64,000 nucleotides of DNA from Allomuricauda sp. F6463D (GTDB lineage Bacteria; Bacteroidota; Bacteroidia; Flavobacteriales; Flavobacteriaceae). Both the position numbers and the translations under genes were made by a program. Position 1 is the stretch's first letter. Every line of letters begins with the position of its first letter. The notes under the pieces were generated by a model. That model did not search any database. It saw only the letters and a program-made list of their open reading frames with translations, and was not told where the DNA came from. The stretch is taken from contig NZ_JALKAN010000001.1 in assembly GCF_023015965.1 (NCBI RefSeq), positions 124,001 to 188,000 on the forward strand, read 5' to 3'. Shown here one piece after another: positions 55,113 to 64,000 of the stretch.

Positions 55113-55553
55113 TTACTCCAATCCATGTAAGGTTGATTGATAATCCGTAATGTTGGATTCTGTTTTCTTAAGATGAGGTTTTAGAGTGTTCTTGGTTTCC
55201 CTATCAATATCGTGGTGGGTCAATACGTTTTTATAATCATCTTCTTTGTTCCGTTCAGCTTCAATCAAATGCTCCCAAACAGATGTAATGTCACCATTGT
55301 TCAAAATCGGCGAGGAAATCCAGTTAATCGCTTCTTGGTCCGTTAGCCTTTCACTGGTTTGCACATCGCCACCCAAACCTGAAATTACTTTTATAAGCTT
55401 TTCGCTTTCTTCTTCGTTGATTACTTTTAGCTGATTTAATTTATCCAAAGTTGGTGGATGTGTGATGGAGTCAGTCAAATTTTGAAGTATTTGAATATAC
55501 TCAAGAGTATTGGTTAAAATTTTATTTAATACATCTATTTTATTGGTTTCCAT
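55113..55553 (-). CDS. Ferritin-like (DUF2383-type) helical protein
   Basis: Encodes 146 residues, all helical: IDVLNKILTNTLEYIQILQN, EESEKLIKVISGLGGDVQTS, ITSVWEHLIEAERNKEDDYK and HHDIDRETKNTLKPHLKKTE. The pattern of a four-helix bundle with the central VWEHLIEAE resembles the DUF2383 protein at 54034, though with little direct identity. It lies 66 nt upstream of the single-domain regulator gene on the same strand and may be expressed with it. Confidence 0.65.
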   Translation of the reverse strand: METNKIDVLNKILTNTLEYIQILQNLTDSITHPPTLDKLNQLKVINEEESEKLIKVISGLGGDVQTSERLTDQEAINWISSPILNNGDITSVWEHLIEAERNKEDDYKNVLTHHDIDRETKNTLKPHLKKTESNITDYQSTLHGLE

Positions 55554-55680
55554 GGAACTATACTTTTAATATCAGAACAATTGTGTAATTAAGTAATGGC
55601 AATATATAAGTTCACCATCATATCCAATACTCCATTTACTCAAATTCGTAGCTCTAAAAAATTATTGAAAATTGAATTAA

Positions 55681-55711
55681 AAAAAAGCCCCAAGTTCATT
55701 TGGGGCTTTTT
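55681..55711 (-). terminator. Terminator after the second csbD
   Basis: AAAAAGCCCCAA and TTTGGGGCTTTTT form a stem of about 11 bp around a short loop, with T runs on both strands. It ends the csbD paralogue transcript (minus strand) and can also work on the other strand. Confidence 0.9.
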
Positions 55712-55727
55712 AAATTAGTGGTACGCT

Positions 55728-55913
55728 CTACAATTGCTCTATCTCCTTTTTCAATTCTTCCTTGGAGTTTCCTGTTTTCTCTTGAATTTTGCCTAACATT
55801 TGGTCGAATTCACCTTCAGCGTAGGTTAAATCGTCATCTGTAACCTCTGCATATTTTTTTTTGAAAGCTCCTTTAACCATTTTCCACTTTCCTTCTAATT
55901 GATCATTATTCAT
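55728..55913 (-). CDS. csbD: CsbD family stress protein, second copy
   Basis: Encodes 61 residues from the ATG at 55913, where the CsbD sequence begins (MNNDQLEGKWKMVKGAFKKK); 13 extra upstream codons are not part of the family. It is a clear paralogue of the protein at 28219-28404, differing mainly in a more acidic surface (VTDDDLTYAEGEFDQMLGKI). It has its own terminator. Confidence 0.92.
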   Translation of the reverse strand: MNNDQLEGKWKMVKGAFKKKYAEVTDDDLTYAEGEFDQMLGKIQEKTGNSKEELKKEIEQL

Positions 55914-56287
55914 ATTCTTAACGATTTTAGGTTCATAATTAATTGTTTTCAATTTACTGTTGTTTATAGCTAGGGGTTAACTCAGAAAATCAAATTAATG
56001 ACTCAAAAGGCATAGTAGCTCAAATCCATGTTGGAGTAAAGGCTTAATTCTTTTAAGAGCAATAAAAAGGTTAAATGGAGTAAGCTATACCACTACATTT
56101 TTAAAACTTTAGCGGAGCATACGTAAGCCTCAACTATTGTCCAGTAATTCTAATAATGAGTGAAGAAAAATAAACTTAGTATTTCCATTTTAATAAGGGA
56201 AAACATAGTTGTAAGTGCACTTTGGAATCTTAAAAATAGGGTTTTGGTTTTCATGGCAAAACACTAACTAATTAAATACAAAATATA
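55914..56287. other. Divergent intergenic region
   Basis: About 370 nt between the leftward csbD and the rightward AI-2E-type permease gene. It must contain two promoters. No gene or RNA is supported. Confidence 0.4.
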
Positions 56288-57304
56288 ATGAAACAGATTA
56301 GTCCCAAAATAATTCGACAGATTTTCGTACTCTTTTTAATAGCGCTAATAGGGGGAATGATTCTACTGAAAATGGTTCCCTACTTTTCTGGAGTGCTGGG
56401 TACTATTATATTATTTGTGCTATTGAATAAACCTATGAAAAGTTTGGTAAAAAAAGGCTGGAACCCTTCATTGGCTGCTGGTCTGTTAATGCTGACTTCT
56501 TTTTTTATTATTCTTTTACCCATTGCAGGAGCCTTTTTAATGTTGGGAAACAAAATTGGAAATGCTGTGGAGAATTCTGAAAAAATCACATCAATTATTA
56601 AGTCACAGTTACAGTATTTTGAAAACCTTGTCGGCTTTAAGTTAACCTCTAAGATAGATGCTTCTGCGGTTTCCGAATGGCTGTCCAACAGCTTACAAGG
56701 CTTGGCAGGAGGTACATTTAATACGGTAATAGCAATTTCCATTATGTATTTTCTGGTGTACTATATGCTTACTAATCGTAAAAAGTTGTATGAGTCACTA
56801 TATGGGTATATCCCTATTAGCAACGATAATTTAACAATAATCGGTAGCGAAATTCGGGGTATTGTTAGAGCCAATACGTTGGGCATTCCTTTAGTGGCCA
56901 TTGCACAGGGATTGGTAGCGTTGATTGGATTTTTAATTTTTGGGGTCGAAAATCCATTTTTCTGGGCGGTAATGGTAACCATTGGATCTATGATTCCATT
57001 TGTAGGAAACCTATTGGGTACGCTACCTGTATTTATACTCGCGCTAACAAATGGCAATACATTTCAAGCTTGGGGCGTTTTGCTGTATGGGGTTGTTGTT
57101 GTGGGATTAACAGATAACCTTATAAGATTATATGTGCTCAAAAAACTGGATGATGTTCATCCACTGATCACCTTGATCGGTGTAATTGTGGGAATCCCAT
57201 TGTTCGGATTTATAGGACTAATATTCGGGCCCTTGCTCATTAACTTGTTCTTGGTTATTGTTCGGATTTATAAAAGGGAGTATGGTAAAGAGGATAAAGC
57301 TTAA
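56288..57304 (+). CDS. AI-2E family transporter
   Basis: Encodes 338 residues with about seven membrane helices and a soluble insert (about 95-150). Typical lines: FSGVLGTIILFVLLNKPMKS, GIPLVAIAQGLVALIGFLIF and the C-terminal GVIVGIPLFGFIGLIFGPLL. The family includes TqsA (autoinducer-2 exporter) and Na+/H+ antiporters; which applies here is unknown. It is followed by a nitroreductase gene on the same strand. Confidence 0.92.
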   Translation: MKQISPKIIRQIFVLFLIALIGGMILLKMVPYFSGVLGTIILFVLLNKPMKSLVKKGWNPSLAAGLLMLTSFFIILLPIAGAFLMLGNKIGNAVENSEKITSIIKSQLQYFENLVGFKLTSKIDASAVSEWLSNSLQGLAGGTFNTVIAISIMYFLVYYMLTNRKKLYESLYGYIPISNDNLTIIGSEIRGIVRANTLGIPLVAIAQGLVALIGFLIFGVENPFFWAVMVTIGSMIPFVGNLLGTLPVFILALTNGNTFQAWGVLLYGVVVVGLTDNLIRLYVLKKLDDVHPLITLIGVIVGIPLFGFIGLIFGPLLINLFLVIVRIYKREYGKEDKA

Positions 57305-57436
57305 AATATAGAAGCCAATTACTTTGAGATTTCTAATGCTGAATCAGCAGGAGAATACTAAAAGACATAAAATAATATGGTATAGCGTCAACATTGATTG
57401 CTAATTATCATCATATTTTAATAAACAAAAGATACA

Positions 57437-58045
57437 ATGAACACGGAACCAGATCAAATTAGGCTTAATAAGATAGCTGATACCGAGCATGAAATCTTTG
57501 CATTGTTAAAACAACGGTATAGCCCACGAATATTCAAGGATAAAAAAATTGAAACGGAACAGCTAAAACAGCTTTTTGAAGCAGCTCGTTGGGCTGCAAG
57601 CTCCAACAATTTACAACCCTGGCGCTTTATTTACACATTAAAGGGTTCAGATGCTTTCAACAAAGCGGTAAGTTGTTTAAGTGATTTCAATAAGTCATGG
57701 GCAAGCTCTGCTCCGGTTTTAATGTTTGCTGTTTACAAAAAGAATTTGAAAGACGGAAGGAAGAATTTTCACGCACTACACGATTTGGGGCTGTGCTTGG
57801 GAAATATGACCATTCAGGCCCAATATCTAAATATTGCACTGCACCATATGGCGGGTGTTGATTTGGAAAAGGCCCAAAATGTTTTTAATGTACCAAAAGA
57901 ATACCACATTTCATCTGCTATTGCTATTGGGTATTATGGTGGTGATATAGAAAATTTGCCAGAAGATTTACAAAAAAGTGAAACAGCTGAAAGAAAAAGG
58001 GTTCCACAAGAAGATTTGGTTTTCAAAAATGCTTGGAAGAAATAA
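57437..58045 (+). CDS. Nitroreductase family protein
   Basis: Encodes 202 residues. FMN-binding lines: LLKQRYSPRIFKDKKIETEQ, AARWAASSNNLQPWRFIYTL and the NAD(P)H-region LGLCLGNMTIQAQYLNIALH. It should reduce nitro- or quinone-type compounds with FMN and NAD(P)H. The gene is 132 nt downstream of the AI-2E gene. Confidence 0.93.
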   Translation: MNTEPDQIRLNKIADTEHEIFALLKQRYSPRIFKDKKIETEQLKQLFEAARWAASSNNLQPWRFIYTLKGSDAFNKAVSCLSDFNKSWASSAPVLMFAVYKKNLKDGRKNFHALHDLGLCLGNMTIQAQYLNIALHHMAGVDLEKAQNVFNVPKEYHISSAIAIGYYGGDIENLPEDLQKSETAERKRVPQEDLVFKNAWKK

Positions 58046-58099
58046 TCTCTTTAAGCCATTTTACTTTTAACAGTTAAATTTTTTATTTAAAAAACAGTG

Positions 58100-58297
58100 C
58101 TACACATCCATTGGACTTGTAAAGAACATACCTGAAAGAAAGATACCAACAATGATTAAAATTAATATCGTCAGTATAATTACAAAGCCGAGTTTTGTGA
58201 TCCCTGTTTTCTGAAAAATATAATTGGGTTTTGGATTCTCCTCTTCTTTCACAAATTCCAAATCTTCTTTGGGTTGTTTATCATCTTTATTTCTCAT
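58100..58297 (-). CDS. Small single-pass membrane protein
   Basis: Encodes 65 residues: a charged N-terminal half (RNKDDKQPKEDLEFVKEEEN) and one membrane helix (LGFVIILTILILIIVGIFLS). It shares its layout with the small protein at 27228-27422. No family name is recognised. Confidence 0.6.
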   Translation of the reverse strand: MRNKDDKQPKEDLEFVKEEENPKPNYIFQKTGITKLGFVIILTILILIIVGIFLSGMFFTSPMDV

Positions 58298-58676
58298 GTG
58301 GGATTATTTTGGATTATTTTTTTAACGTAAAACATATAGGTTTTGCGAAAGTTATTGTTCTTACAGTGTAGGTTTTGACATTTTCGAATAAAAGATTGAC
58401 TCAATAGGGAAAGAGTCATTTTTTCACTGGATAGTTATCAAATCTAATTTTCGGTGAAGTTGTTTCTATTGTCTTGTTGCGCAGCTTTCATAGCTACTTT
58501 TTCTTATCATTGAAGGTATGGCTACATATTCCGCTTTAAAACATAATCGTTTATGGATGTTATGGTGATAAATTTTAAGTAAGTCCCTAGTTAAGTTCAT
58601 ATGAATCAAAATTATTTGTTTATGCGTCAAGTGATAATTTTAGAAACTCACATATTTGAATCTAAACAGTACTATA
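58298..58676. other. Divergent intergenic region
   Basis: About 380 AT-rich nt between the small membrane protein gene and the gene at 58677. No gene or RNA is supported. Confidence 0.4.
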
Positions 58677-59009
58677 ATGGAAAATGAATTTGCAAAACAC
58701 GAGAAGGATTATATTAAAGTGTATCAAGAAAAAGGCTATACAGTCAATTTTCGATTTGAAGATGGAAAACTGATTGCCTCAGAATCAAAGAATACCTATG
58801 GGCCAGAAGATATTTACGTTGTTGCCCATCACCGATATGAAGGTATGAGTAACCCTTCCGATATGTCCATTTTGTACGTAATTGAAACTAAATCCGAAGA
58901 GAAAGGAACATATTTGTTAGGGTATGGTCCGAGTGCCAACCTGGATGCCAATGAATTTTTTAAAGCAGTTCCGGAAGATAATGTATCCGATAGCGCTAAA
59001 ATAGATTAG
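58677..59009 (+). CDS. Uncharacterised small protein (family often misnamed PRPP synthetase)
   Basis: Encodes 110 residues from the ATG at 58677. It resembles a small Bacteroidota family with the core HRYEGMSNPSDMSILYVIET followed by KGTYLLGYGP. Databases often call this family phosphoribosylpyrophosphate synthetase, but none of the PRPP-synthase motifs are present and the protein is far too short. Function is unknown. Confidence 0.75.
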   Translation: MENEFAKHEKDYIKVYQEKGYTVNFRFEDGKLIASESKNTYGPEDIYVVAHHRYEGMSNPSDMSILYVIETKSEEKGTYLLGYGPSANLDANEFFKAVPEDNVSDSAKID

Positions 59010-59287
59010 TCATTTTAATTAAAAAGACTAAAAAGCAAACTAAAACAAATCTCCGATTTTATATGGATAAAGGTGCTATGTGCACCATAGTGATCAATTC
59101 GGTTTAATCGACATATAATTCGTTTACTTTCATAAGTACTACTTACCCCTAAAAGTTTCATTTAAGCAATAACTTCAATATTGCTCAAAAACTCCATGTT
59201 AATATTAAAAATATTATCTATTTTTAATTTAAACTTGCAAGGATTCTGTCTCAACCAATTAATCTTTGCAAAACCTGCTGTTGGAGA

Positions 59288-59851
59288 ATGAAAATTAGTA
59301 TCAAATATGATATGGCCATCACGTGCAAAGCAATTGTTCAGGAGCAACTGGACAAATTGGATATTCCCCATACCATTCACGGAATAGGGGAAATAGAAAT
59401 TCAAAGAGAGCTAACATCAGATGAGACAGAGGAAATGATGGGCAAACTCGCCAACTATGGCATTCATGTTTTGAATGATCAAAAACTGGCCTTGGTTCAT
59501 CGAATAAAAAACACCATCAAAGAGATGTTGGAAAGCGATAATTTGCAATCGCAGACGATTTCCCAATATTTGGCGGACAAGTTAAATTATTCTTATACTT
59601 ACTTGTCAAACCTTTTTTCTGAAGCAACACATACATCCATAGAAAATTTTGTAATTCTTTGTAAAGTTGACCATGCTAAAGAGTTAATGGCCAACACCAA
59701 CCTGACCCTGACAGAGATAGCCTATCGTTTAAACTATAGTAGCGTGGCCCATTTATCTAGTCAGTTTAAAAAAACAACTGGATTAACGCCCACTACGTTT
59801 CAGAAAATTTTAGAAAAACGACGGGGTAATCTTATACAAAAAACAATATGA
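59288..59851 (+). CDS. AraC-type helix-turn-helix regulator, short form
   Basis: Encodes 187 residues: an N-terminal small domain (about 1-70; KISIKYDMAITCKAIVQEQL) unlike the usual cupin, then a double helix-turn-helix (about 85-185; ISQYLADKLNYSYTYLSNLF, LTEIAYRLNYSSVAHLSSQF). The stop overlaps the start of the response-regulator gene by 4 nt (ATGA), so the two proteins are made together and may act in one pathway. Confidence 0.88.
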   Translation: MKISIKYDMAITCKAIVQEQLDKLDIPHTIHGIGEIEIQRELTSDETEEMMGKLANYGIHVLNDQKLALVHRIKNTIKEMLESDNLQSQTISQYLADKLNYSYTYLSNLFSEATHTSIENFVILCKVDHAKELMANTNLTLTEIAYRLNYSSVAHLSSQFKKTTGLTPTTFQKILEKRRGNLIQKTI

Positions 59852-60315
59852 AAATACACCCCTTAAATTCTGGCAATCAAATTTTGAATATTGCCCTTGC
59901 TGATGATGATGATGATGACCGACTTTTTTTTCAAGAAGCGATTGAAGATATCTCCATTCGGACAAAACTTTCTTTACTAAAGGATGGCCAGGAGTTGATG
60001 GATTATTTGAATCTTCCCAATGCCATTTTACCCAATTTAGTTTTCTTGGACCTTAATATGCCAATTAAAAATGGAATGCAATGTTTAAAGGAAATAAGGT
60101 CAAATCCGGACTTGAGTAAAATTTGCATTGCAATATACTCCACATCTTGTTCTGAAAAAGATATAGAAGAGACCTTTATAAATGGGGCGAACATTTATTT
60201 GAACAAACCCAACAGCTTTGCTAAATTGAGGGAGGCTATAAAAAAAGTGTTGCAAATCAATTGGCAGTACCACACTTCCAACCTTAATAGAGACAATTTT
60301 TTGTTGCGATTGTGA
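59848..60315 (+). CDS. Single-domain response regulator (Rcp1-like), paralogue
   Basis: Encodes 155 residues, receiver domain only: LADDDDDDRLFF, phospho-acceptor Asp68 in VFLDLNMPIKNGMQCL, IAIYSTSCSEKDIE and Lys in LNKPNS. It resembles the regulator at 54615-55046 along its whole length. It is coupled to the AraC gene and lies 78 nt upstream of a histidine kinase gene on the same strand, its probable partner. Confidence 0.9.
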   Translation: MKIHPLNSGNQILNIALADDDDDDRLFFQEAIEDISIRTKLSLLKDGQELMDYLNLPNAILPNLVFLDLNMPIKNGMQCLKEIRSNPDLSKICIAIYSTSCSEKDIEETFINGANIYLNKPNSFAKLREAIKKVLQINWQYHTSNLNRDNFLLRL

Positions 60316-60393
60316 CAAACTTTATATTAGATAAGTTTTAACTATGCAATAACATAACCTTGGCCGATTGTATAATCTGCTTTAAGTATATAG

Positions 60394-62565
60394 ATGGATT
60401 CTAAGATATTGCACCGTATTATCAATTCTCCCATACTGGATAAGTTTTTTTTAGTCGCAGCCATTAGTGGGTTGTTGACGTTGACTACTTTTCTGTTCTT
60501 ACAAATTAAAACACTTGAGAACGCAGCCGAGGAAATTTCCCATTCCTTAACTATGGATAAGGAAATAAACAACCTGTTCTCTCAGTTCGATTTAATGGAA
60601 TCCTCGGAATTTAGGTCCGTAATATTAAAGGATACCACATTCGAGCAATCCTACATAGATCACAAACTAGAGGGGGATAAATCATTAAAATTGCTTTATG
60701 ATCTTGTTGGGGATTTACCGGGGTACAAAACTAAACTCGACTCTGTTACTAAACTAAAAGATAGTTTACATGCAACTTTATCGGCCCTGCATGGAAAAGT
60801 AAATCCCTTTGGTGTGGATTCCACAGCATTGGTATATGTAAAAAAAGGTTCTGACCTACTTAAAAATTTACAAAAAATAAAAGCGGACATACTCTGGGAG
60901 AACCAAGAACTTCTAGAAGATCGTTTGGAAGCATACCGTAGGCATACTTTTCTAACTCCGCTCATTACAATTATTTTAGCCCTATTTTCTGTTATAATTT
61001 TTACCATAGCCTTTCTTCGTTTGCGCAGGCAGAAAAATAAGATTCAGACTTCAGAAATGCTACTTCAGAATATTGTTCAGAGTACAGACAATATTATGAA
61101 CTACTATCAACCCATATACGACTCCAACGGAGAGGTTGTGGATTTTAGAGTAGTATTTGCCAATATATGTAATTGGGACTATTTAAAGTTGAAACCAAAA
61201 GATTTGATCGGAAAACCAATTTCCGAAGTATTTCCATTTGTTTTAAAAAACAACGAATTGGATAAAATGATAGACTGTTTCACAGAGGATAAAACCATTG
61301 ATTTTGAAAGACAGATTACCGTTGATGGAGAGATGCAATGGTTTCATTCGTTTGTAAGAGGTATGGATGGTGGAATATTGGAGGTTGTTAGAAACAACAC
61401 TGAAGAGTACAACGCCAAGAAAGATTTATTAAAACTCAACCAAGAACTGGAAGTTCAAAATTTTATAATGACAGAAGCCAAAAAGGTGGCAAAGATTGGT
61501 AGCTACACTTGGTATTTGGATAAGGATGTGGCTGAGTTTTCCGATAATTATTACATAATATTAGGTTGTGAACCGGGAGAATTTGTACCAGCTTGGGATA
61601 CGTACCGAAATTTTGTCCACCCAGAAGACTTGATTATTTATGATGAGTACATAGCGATGGGAAAAACAATGAATCCACCCAAAGCCATTACATATAGAAT
61701 CATATCAAAACAAGGTATAACTAAGTACATCAAAACGATAGACCATAAAATTAAAAAAGGTGGTAAAACAGTTATGATTGGGGTAGTACAGGATGTTTCG
61801 GATCAGATTCAGGTAGAAAACAAGCTAAAACTTAAAAATCAGGAATTAAAGCGCGGCAATGTTGAACTTGAATCTTTCAATCGTGTGGTAAGCCATGATT
61901 TGCAAGAACCCTTACGAAAAATACAAATGTTCATTTCCCGTATTAATGATGATGAAAAGAATGCACTTTCAGAAAGAAGTGCCGGGTATTTCGATAGAAT
62001 TGATAAAGTGGCGGCACGAATGCAATCTCTCATTCGGAATCTATTGACATATTCCCGTATTGGTAATGAACAGGCCGATACAGATAAAGTTGACCTAAGT
62101 GTTTTAATGGACAAAGTGACTGAAGAATATTCTGAGCGTATTGCTAGTGTTGGTGCAAATGTAATTTGGGGAGAGTTGCCTAAAGTTAGTGGCGTCTCGT
62201 TTCAACTGGAGCAACTGTTCGGAAATCTGACCTCAAACTCTCTTAAATATCATAACCCGGAGGTTCCATTACAAATTGAGATAAAATCCGAAATAGTTTC
62301 CAAAAAACAACTTCCGAAAAAACTGCTCAAAAATTCAAAACAGTACCATAAGATCACATTTTCAGATAACGGTATTGGGTTTGATGACGAAAATTCCAAA
62401 AAAATATTTGATGTGTTTCAGCGTTTGCATGCTAAAACCCAATATTCAGGAACGGGTATAGGGTTGGCTATCTGTAAGAAGATAGTTGAAAATCATCAAG
62501 GATTTATATTTGCATCCGGCGAAACTGGCAAAGGTTCTATTTTTAGTATTTACCTGCCTATATAG
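60394..62565 (+). CDS. PAS-domain sensor histidine kinase
   Basis: Encodes 723 residues: membrane helix (about 18-37), a mostly helical periplasmic sensor (about 40-188), second membrane helix (about 190-209), two PAS domains (about 225-345 and 370-475; the second with the EFSDNYYIILGCEPGEFVPA start), a coiled linker, HisKA with His501 in VVSHDLQEPLRKIQM, and HATPase with GTGIGLAICKKIVENHQG. This phytochrome-like HisKA subtype commonly signals to single-domain regulators of the Rcp1 type, as encoded just upstream. Confidence 0.93.
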   Translation: MDSKILHRIINSPILDKFFLVAAISGLLTLTTFLFLQIKTLENAAEEISHSLTMDKEINNLFSQFDLMESSEFRSVILKDTTFEQSYIDHKLEGDKSLKLLYDLVGDLPGYKTKLDSVTKLKDSLHATLSALHGKVNPFGVDSTALVYVKKGSDLLKNLQKIKADILWENQELLEDRLEAYRRHTFLTPLITIILALFSVIIFTIAFLRLRRQKNKIQTSEMLLQNIVQSTDNIMNYYQPIYDSNGEVVDFRVVFANICNWDYLKLKPKDLIGKPISEVFPFVLKNNELDKMIDCFTEDKTIDFERQITVDGEMQWFHSFVRGMDGGILEVVRNNTEEYNAKKDLLKLNQELEVQNFIMTEAKKVAKIGSYTWYLDKDVAEFSDNYYIILGCEPGEFVPAWDTYRNFVHPEDLIIYDEYIAMGKTMNPPKAITYRIISKQGITKYIKTIDHKIKKGGKTVMIGVVQDVSDQIQVENKLKLKNQELKRGNVELESFNRVVSHDLQEPLRKIQMFISRINDDEKNALSERSAGYFDRIDKVAARMQSLIRNLLTYSRIGNEQADTDKVDLSVLMDKVTEEYSERIASVGANVIWGELPKVSGVSFQLEQLFGNLTSNSLKYHNPEVPLQIEIKSEIVSKKQLPKKLLKNSKQYHKITFSDNGIGFDDENSKKIFDVFQRLHAKTQYSGTGIGLAICKKIVENHQGFIFASGETGKGSIFSIYLPI

Positions 62566-62776
62566 AACTTACGTGATAAATTAATTTTCTTCAAAAAGAG
62601 GTTTCTTCTACTTTCTTAGAGGTTTTTAACAGTTATTTCACCCCACATCAAAAGGTTATATAACAGATTCTAAAAGTTGTGTAACGTTTAGAGCGTCCTT
62701 CATGTCGATCTTTACATCAGAAGTTTTTTTCAATCTCGAATAGTAAGAAATTAATTTTTTAAACACACAGAAAGCC

Positions 62777-63799
62777 ATGAAAACGATACCCCTTAAAACA
62801 GAGAAAATGAATGAAGTGTTCAACAATTTCCAAAAGGTTTTTGGAGGAAACTTGAGCATGGATGCCAAAGAATATATATTAAAATTGGATGGTACTTTGG
62901 GAAAGGGCCTTATTAAAGGTATAACTTTTAAAGGAGGTATATCCTATATGGAGTTTGATGTTGAGTTTTCCGAAAATTTAGAACTAGTGGCAAACTCACC
63001 TAAACATACACCTATTTGTTTTGCATATTGTTCTCAAGGTCAGGTTACACATAGTTTTGGTCGAAATGGTGAGCAACAGCTACTGGAAAATTTTCAAACG
63101 GGTATATTGACCAGTAAGACAAATCAGGACAATGTACTGTTTTTTGAAAAAAATGTACGTCTGAAAATGATGTTCGTTATGGTACTTCCGGTTAAAAGAG
63201 CCGAAAGCACAACACATCTGAATAAAGAATTACAAAAATTGTTTTTTAAGAACAATGTGGCCGACAATTTTGCCTATGTTGGATCGTACAACTTAAAAGT
63301 AGCTGACCGGGTACGACAATTGAACACAATCAAAGAAAAGGGAATCGCCCGTAGATTAATGATAGAAGGATTGGTACATTTGATCTTAGCATTGGAGATT
63401 CAACAGCATTCCGATGACATTAATAAATCCGAGTTAACGGAATCGTCCTTGACTTCAAAAGAACAGGAAGTAATCAGGGAAATGTCATTGTTCATCAATA
63501 ATTATTACGAAAAAAATCTATCCATATCTTATTTGTGTAAAAAGAGTGGACTATCACCATCTAAATTACAAGAAGGATTTAAATTAATGCATGGAACCAC
63601 AGTTACCGATTATATTAGGGATGTAAGGGTTAAAAAAGCAGAAGACCTTATCAAAAATACGGATATGAACATTTCTGAGGTGGTTTACAGTATCGGATTT
63701 ATTAGTAGAAGCTATTTCTCAAAAATATTTAAGGCTAAATATAATTGTAGCCCAAAAGAATATAAGGATAAACAGAAAACTTTTGCTGTCTCGGCATAG
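62777..63799 (+). CDS. AraC family transcriptional regulator
   Basis: Encodes 340 residues. An N-terminal sensing domain of about 220 residues (MEFDVEFSENLELVANSPKH; FCYCSQG-like region) precedes the AraC double helix-turn-helix (about 240-330; LSISYLCKKSGLSPSKLQEG, ISEVVYSIGFISRSYFSKIF) and the usual ending KYNCSPKEY. It is alone on its transcript and followed by a terminator. Confidence 0.92.
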   Translation: MKTIPLKTEKMNEVFNNFQKVFGGNLSMDAKEYILKLDGTLGKGLIKGITFKGGISYMEFDVEFSENLELVANSPKHTPICFAYCSQGQVTHSFGRNGEQQLLENFQTGILTSKTNQDNVLFFEKNVRLKMMFVMVLPVKRAESTTHLNKELQKLFFKNNVADNFAYVGSYNLKVADRVRQLNTIKEKGIARRLMIEGLVHLILALEIQQHSDDINKSELTESSLTSKEQEVIREMSLFINNYYEKNLSISYLCKKSGLSPSKLQEGFKLMHGTTVTDYIRDVRVKKAEDLIKNTDMNISEVVYSIGFISRSYFSKIFKAKYNCSPKEYKDKQKTFAVSA

Positions 63800-63880
63800 A
63801 GCAATTTTGCTTAACTAACGTATTGCAAATCTGCTCCAACCCCACAATTTTGTACCGCTGAAGATATTATCAATAAAGAG

Positions 63881-63908
63881 AGCCATTCGCATCAGAATGG
63901 CCTTTTTT
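63881..63908 (+). terminator. Terminator after the AraC gene
   Basis: GCCATTC-GCATCA-GAATGGC forms a perfect 7-bp stem followed by CTTTTTT. Confidence 0.85.
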
Positions 63909-63935
63909 AAATACGAATCTATTGGTTTAATAAAA

Positions 63936-64000
63936 CTATAGACTACTTTCTTCAATTTCTTCCGTGATGCCTTCACCTTTTAGCACACACACATATCATA
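63936..64000 (-). CDS. Possible 3' end of a minus-strand gene cut by the window edge
   Basis: On the minus strand one frame stays open from the window edge to a TAG at 63938-63936 and reads VLKGEGITEEIEESSL at its end, which looks like the acidic C-terminus of a real protein. It is too short to identify. Confidence 0.3.

Noticed and set aside
59162-59404. An 80-codon minus-strand frame
   Set aside because: It overlaps the conserved start of the AraC gene in antisense and shows no domain or ribosome-binding site.

Overview
The window looks like chromosomal DNA from a marine member of the Flavobacteriaceae (Bacteroidota). The signs are AT-rich DNA with little Shine-Dalgarno sequence, a CarboxypepD_reg/TonB-dependent receptor, lipoproteins with short lipoboxes, a sulfatase beside a GH29 fucosidase (marine polysaccharide use), and several families typical of Bacteroidota (DUF6134, the DUF5706/PycTM domain, LytTR/LytS pairs). 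This placement is inferred from protein families; I saw no rRNA, tRNA, CRISPR array or insertion sequence.

Layout. (1) 1-5110: a peptide and amino-acid scavenging cluster on the + strand (5'-truncated amidohydrolase, AGCS sodium:amino-acid symporter, M14 carboxypeptidase, gamma-glutamyltranspeptidase). (2) 5111-9511: a gene graveyard. It holds a fragmented gene of unknown family, a Pycsar-effector (PycTM) domain gene whose 5' part is broken by frameshifts, and a type II secretion/type IV pilus-like set ending in a 5'-truncated secretin. That secretin abuts a fragment of a divergent lipoprotein gene at a deletion scar near 9300. (3) 9581-17509: a sigma-like regulator, an APC permease, a hydroxyacyl-CoA dehydrogenase, Dps, DUF2238 and HdeD membrane proteins, an NDH-2/SQR-like flavoprotein and a patatin. 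(4) 17561-23139: a TolC-HlyD-ABC2-ABC2 exporter operon with no ATPase gene. (5) 23246-28932: MgtC-family proteins, a UbiB/ABC1 kinase, an ftsH 3' fragment and small stress proteins including CsbD. (6) 29119-33205: a sulfatase and a GH29 fucosidase gene interrupted by one in-frame TAA.

(7) 34003-35899: a translationally coupled pair of related membrane proteins and a small lipoprotein. (8) 36412-44201: a TroABCD/MntABC-like metal-uptake locus with an MntR/TroR-type regulator, a divergent TonB-dependent receptor and a thioredoxin-fold protein. A DtxR-type palindrome lies between regulator and receptor, and both permeases carry C-terminal winged-helix domains. (9) 44297-45700: a DUF1989 protein and a GntA/YqcI-like heme oxygenase. 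(10) 46237-63799: a second stress and signalling block. It holds a YghA-like SDR, a Ysc84 protein, a PNPOx-like protein, a Csp-like copper-storage protein, LytTR/LytS, a triple-repeat exported protein, DUF2383-type proteins, a second CsbD, an AI-2E-type permease, a nitroreductase, two paralogous single-domain response regulators, a PAS histidine kinase and two AraC regulators.

The best candidates for follow-up are the ATPase-less ABC exporter, the metal permeases fused to winged helices, the membrane-protein pair at 34-35 kb, the nonsense-interrupted fucosidase, the Pycsar-domain and ftsH remnants, and the deletion scar near 9300.
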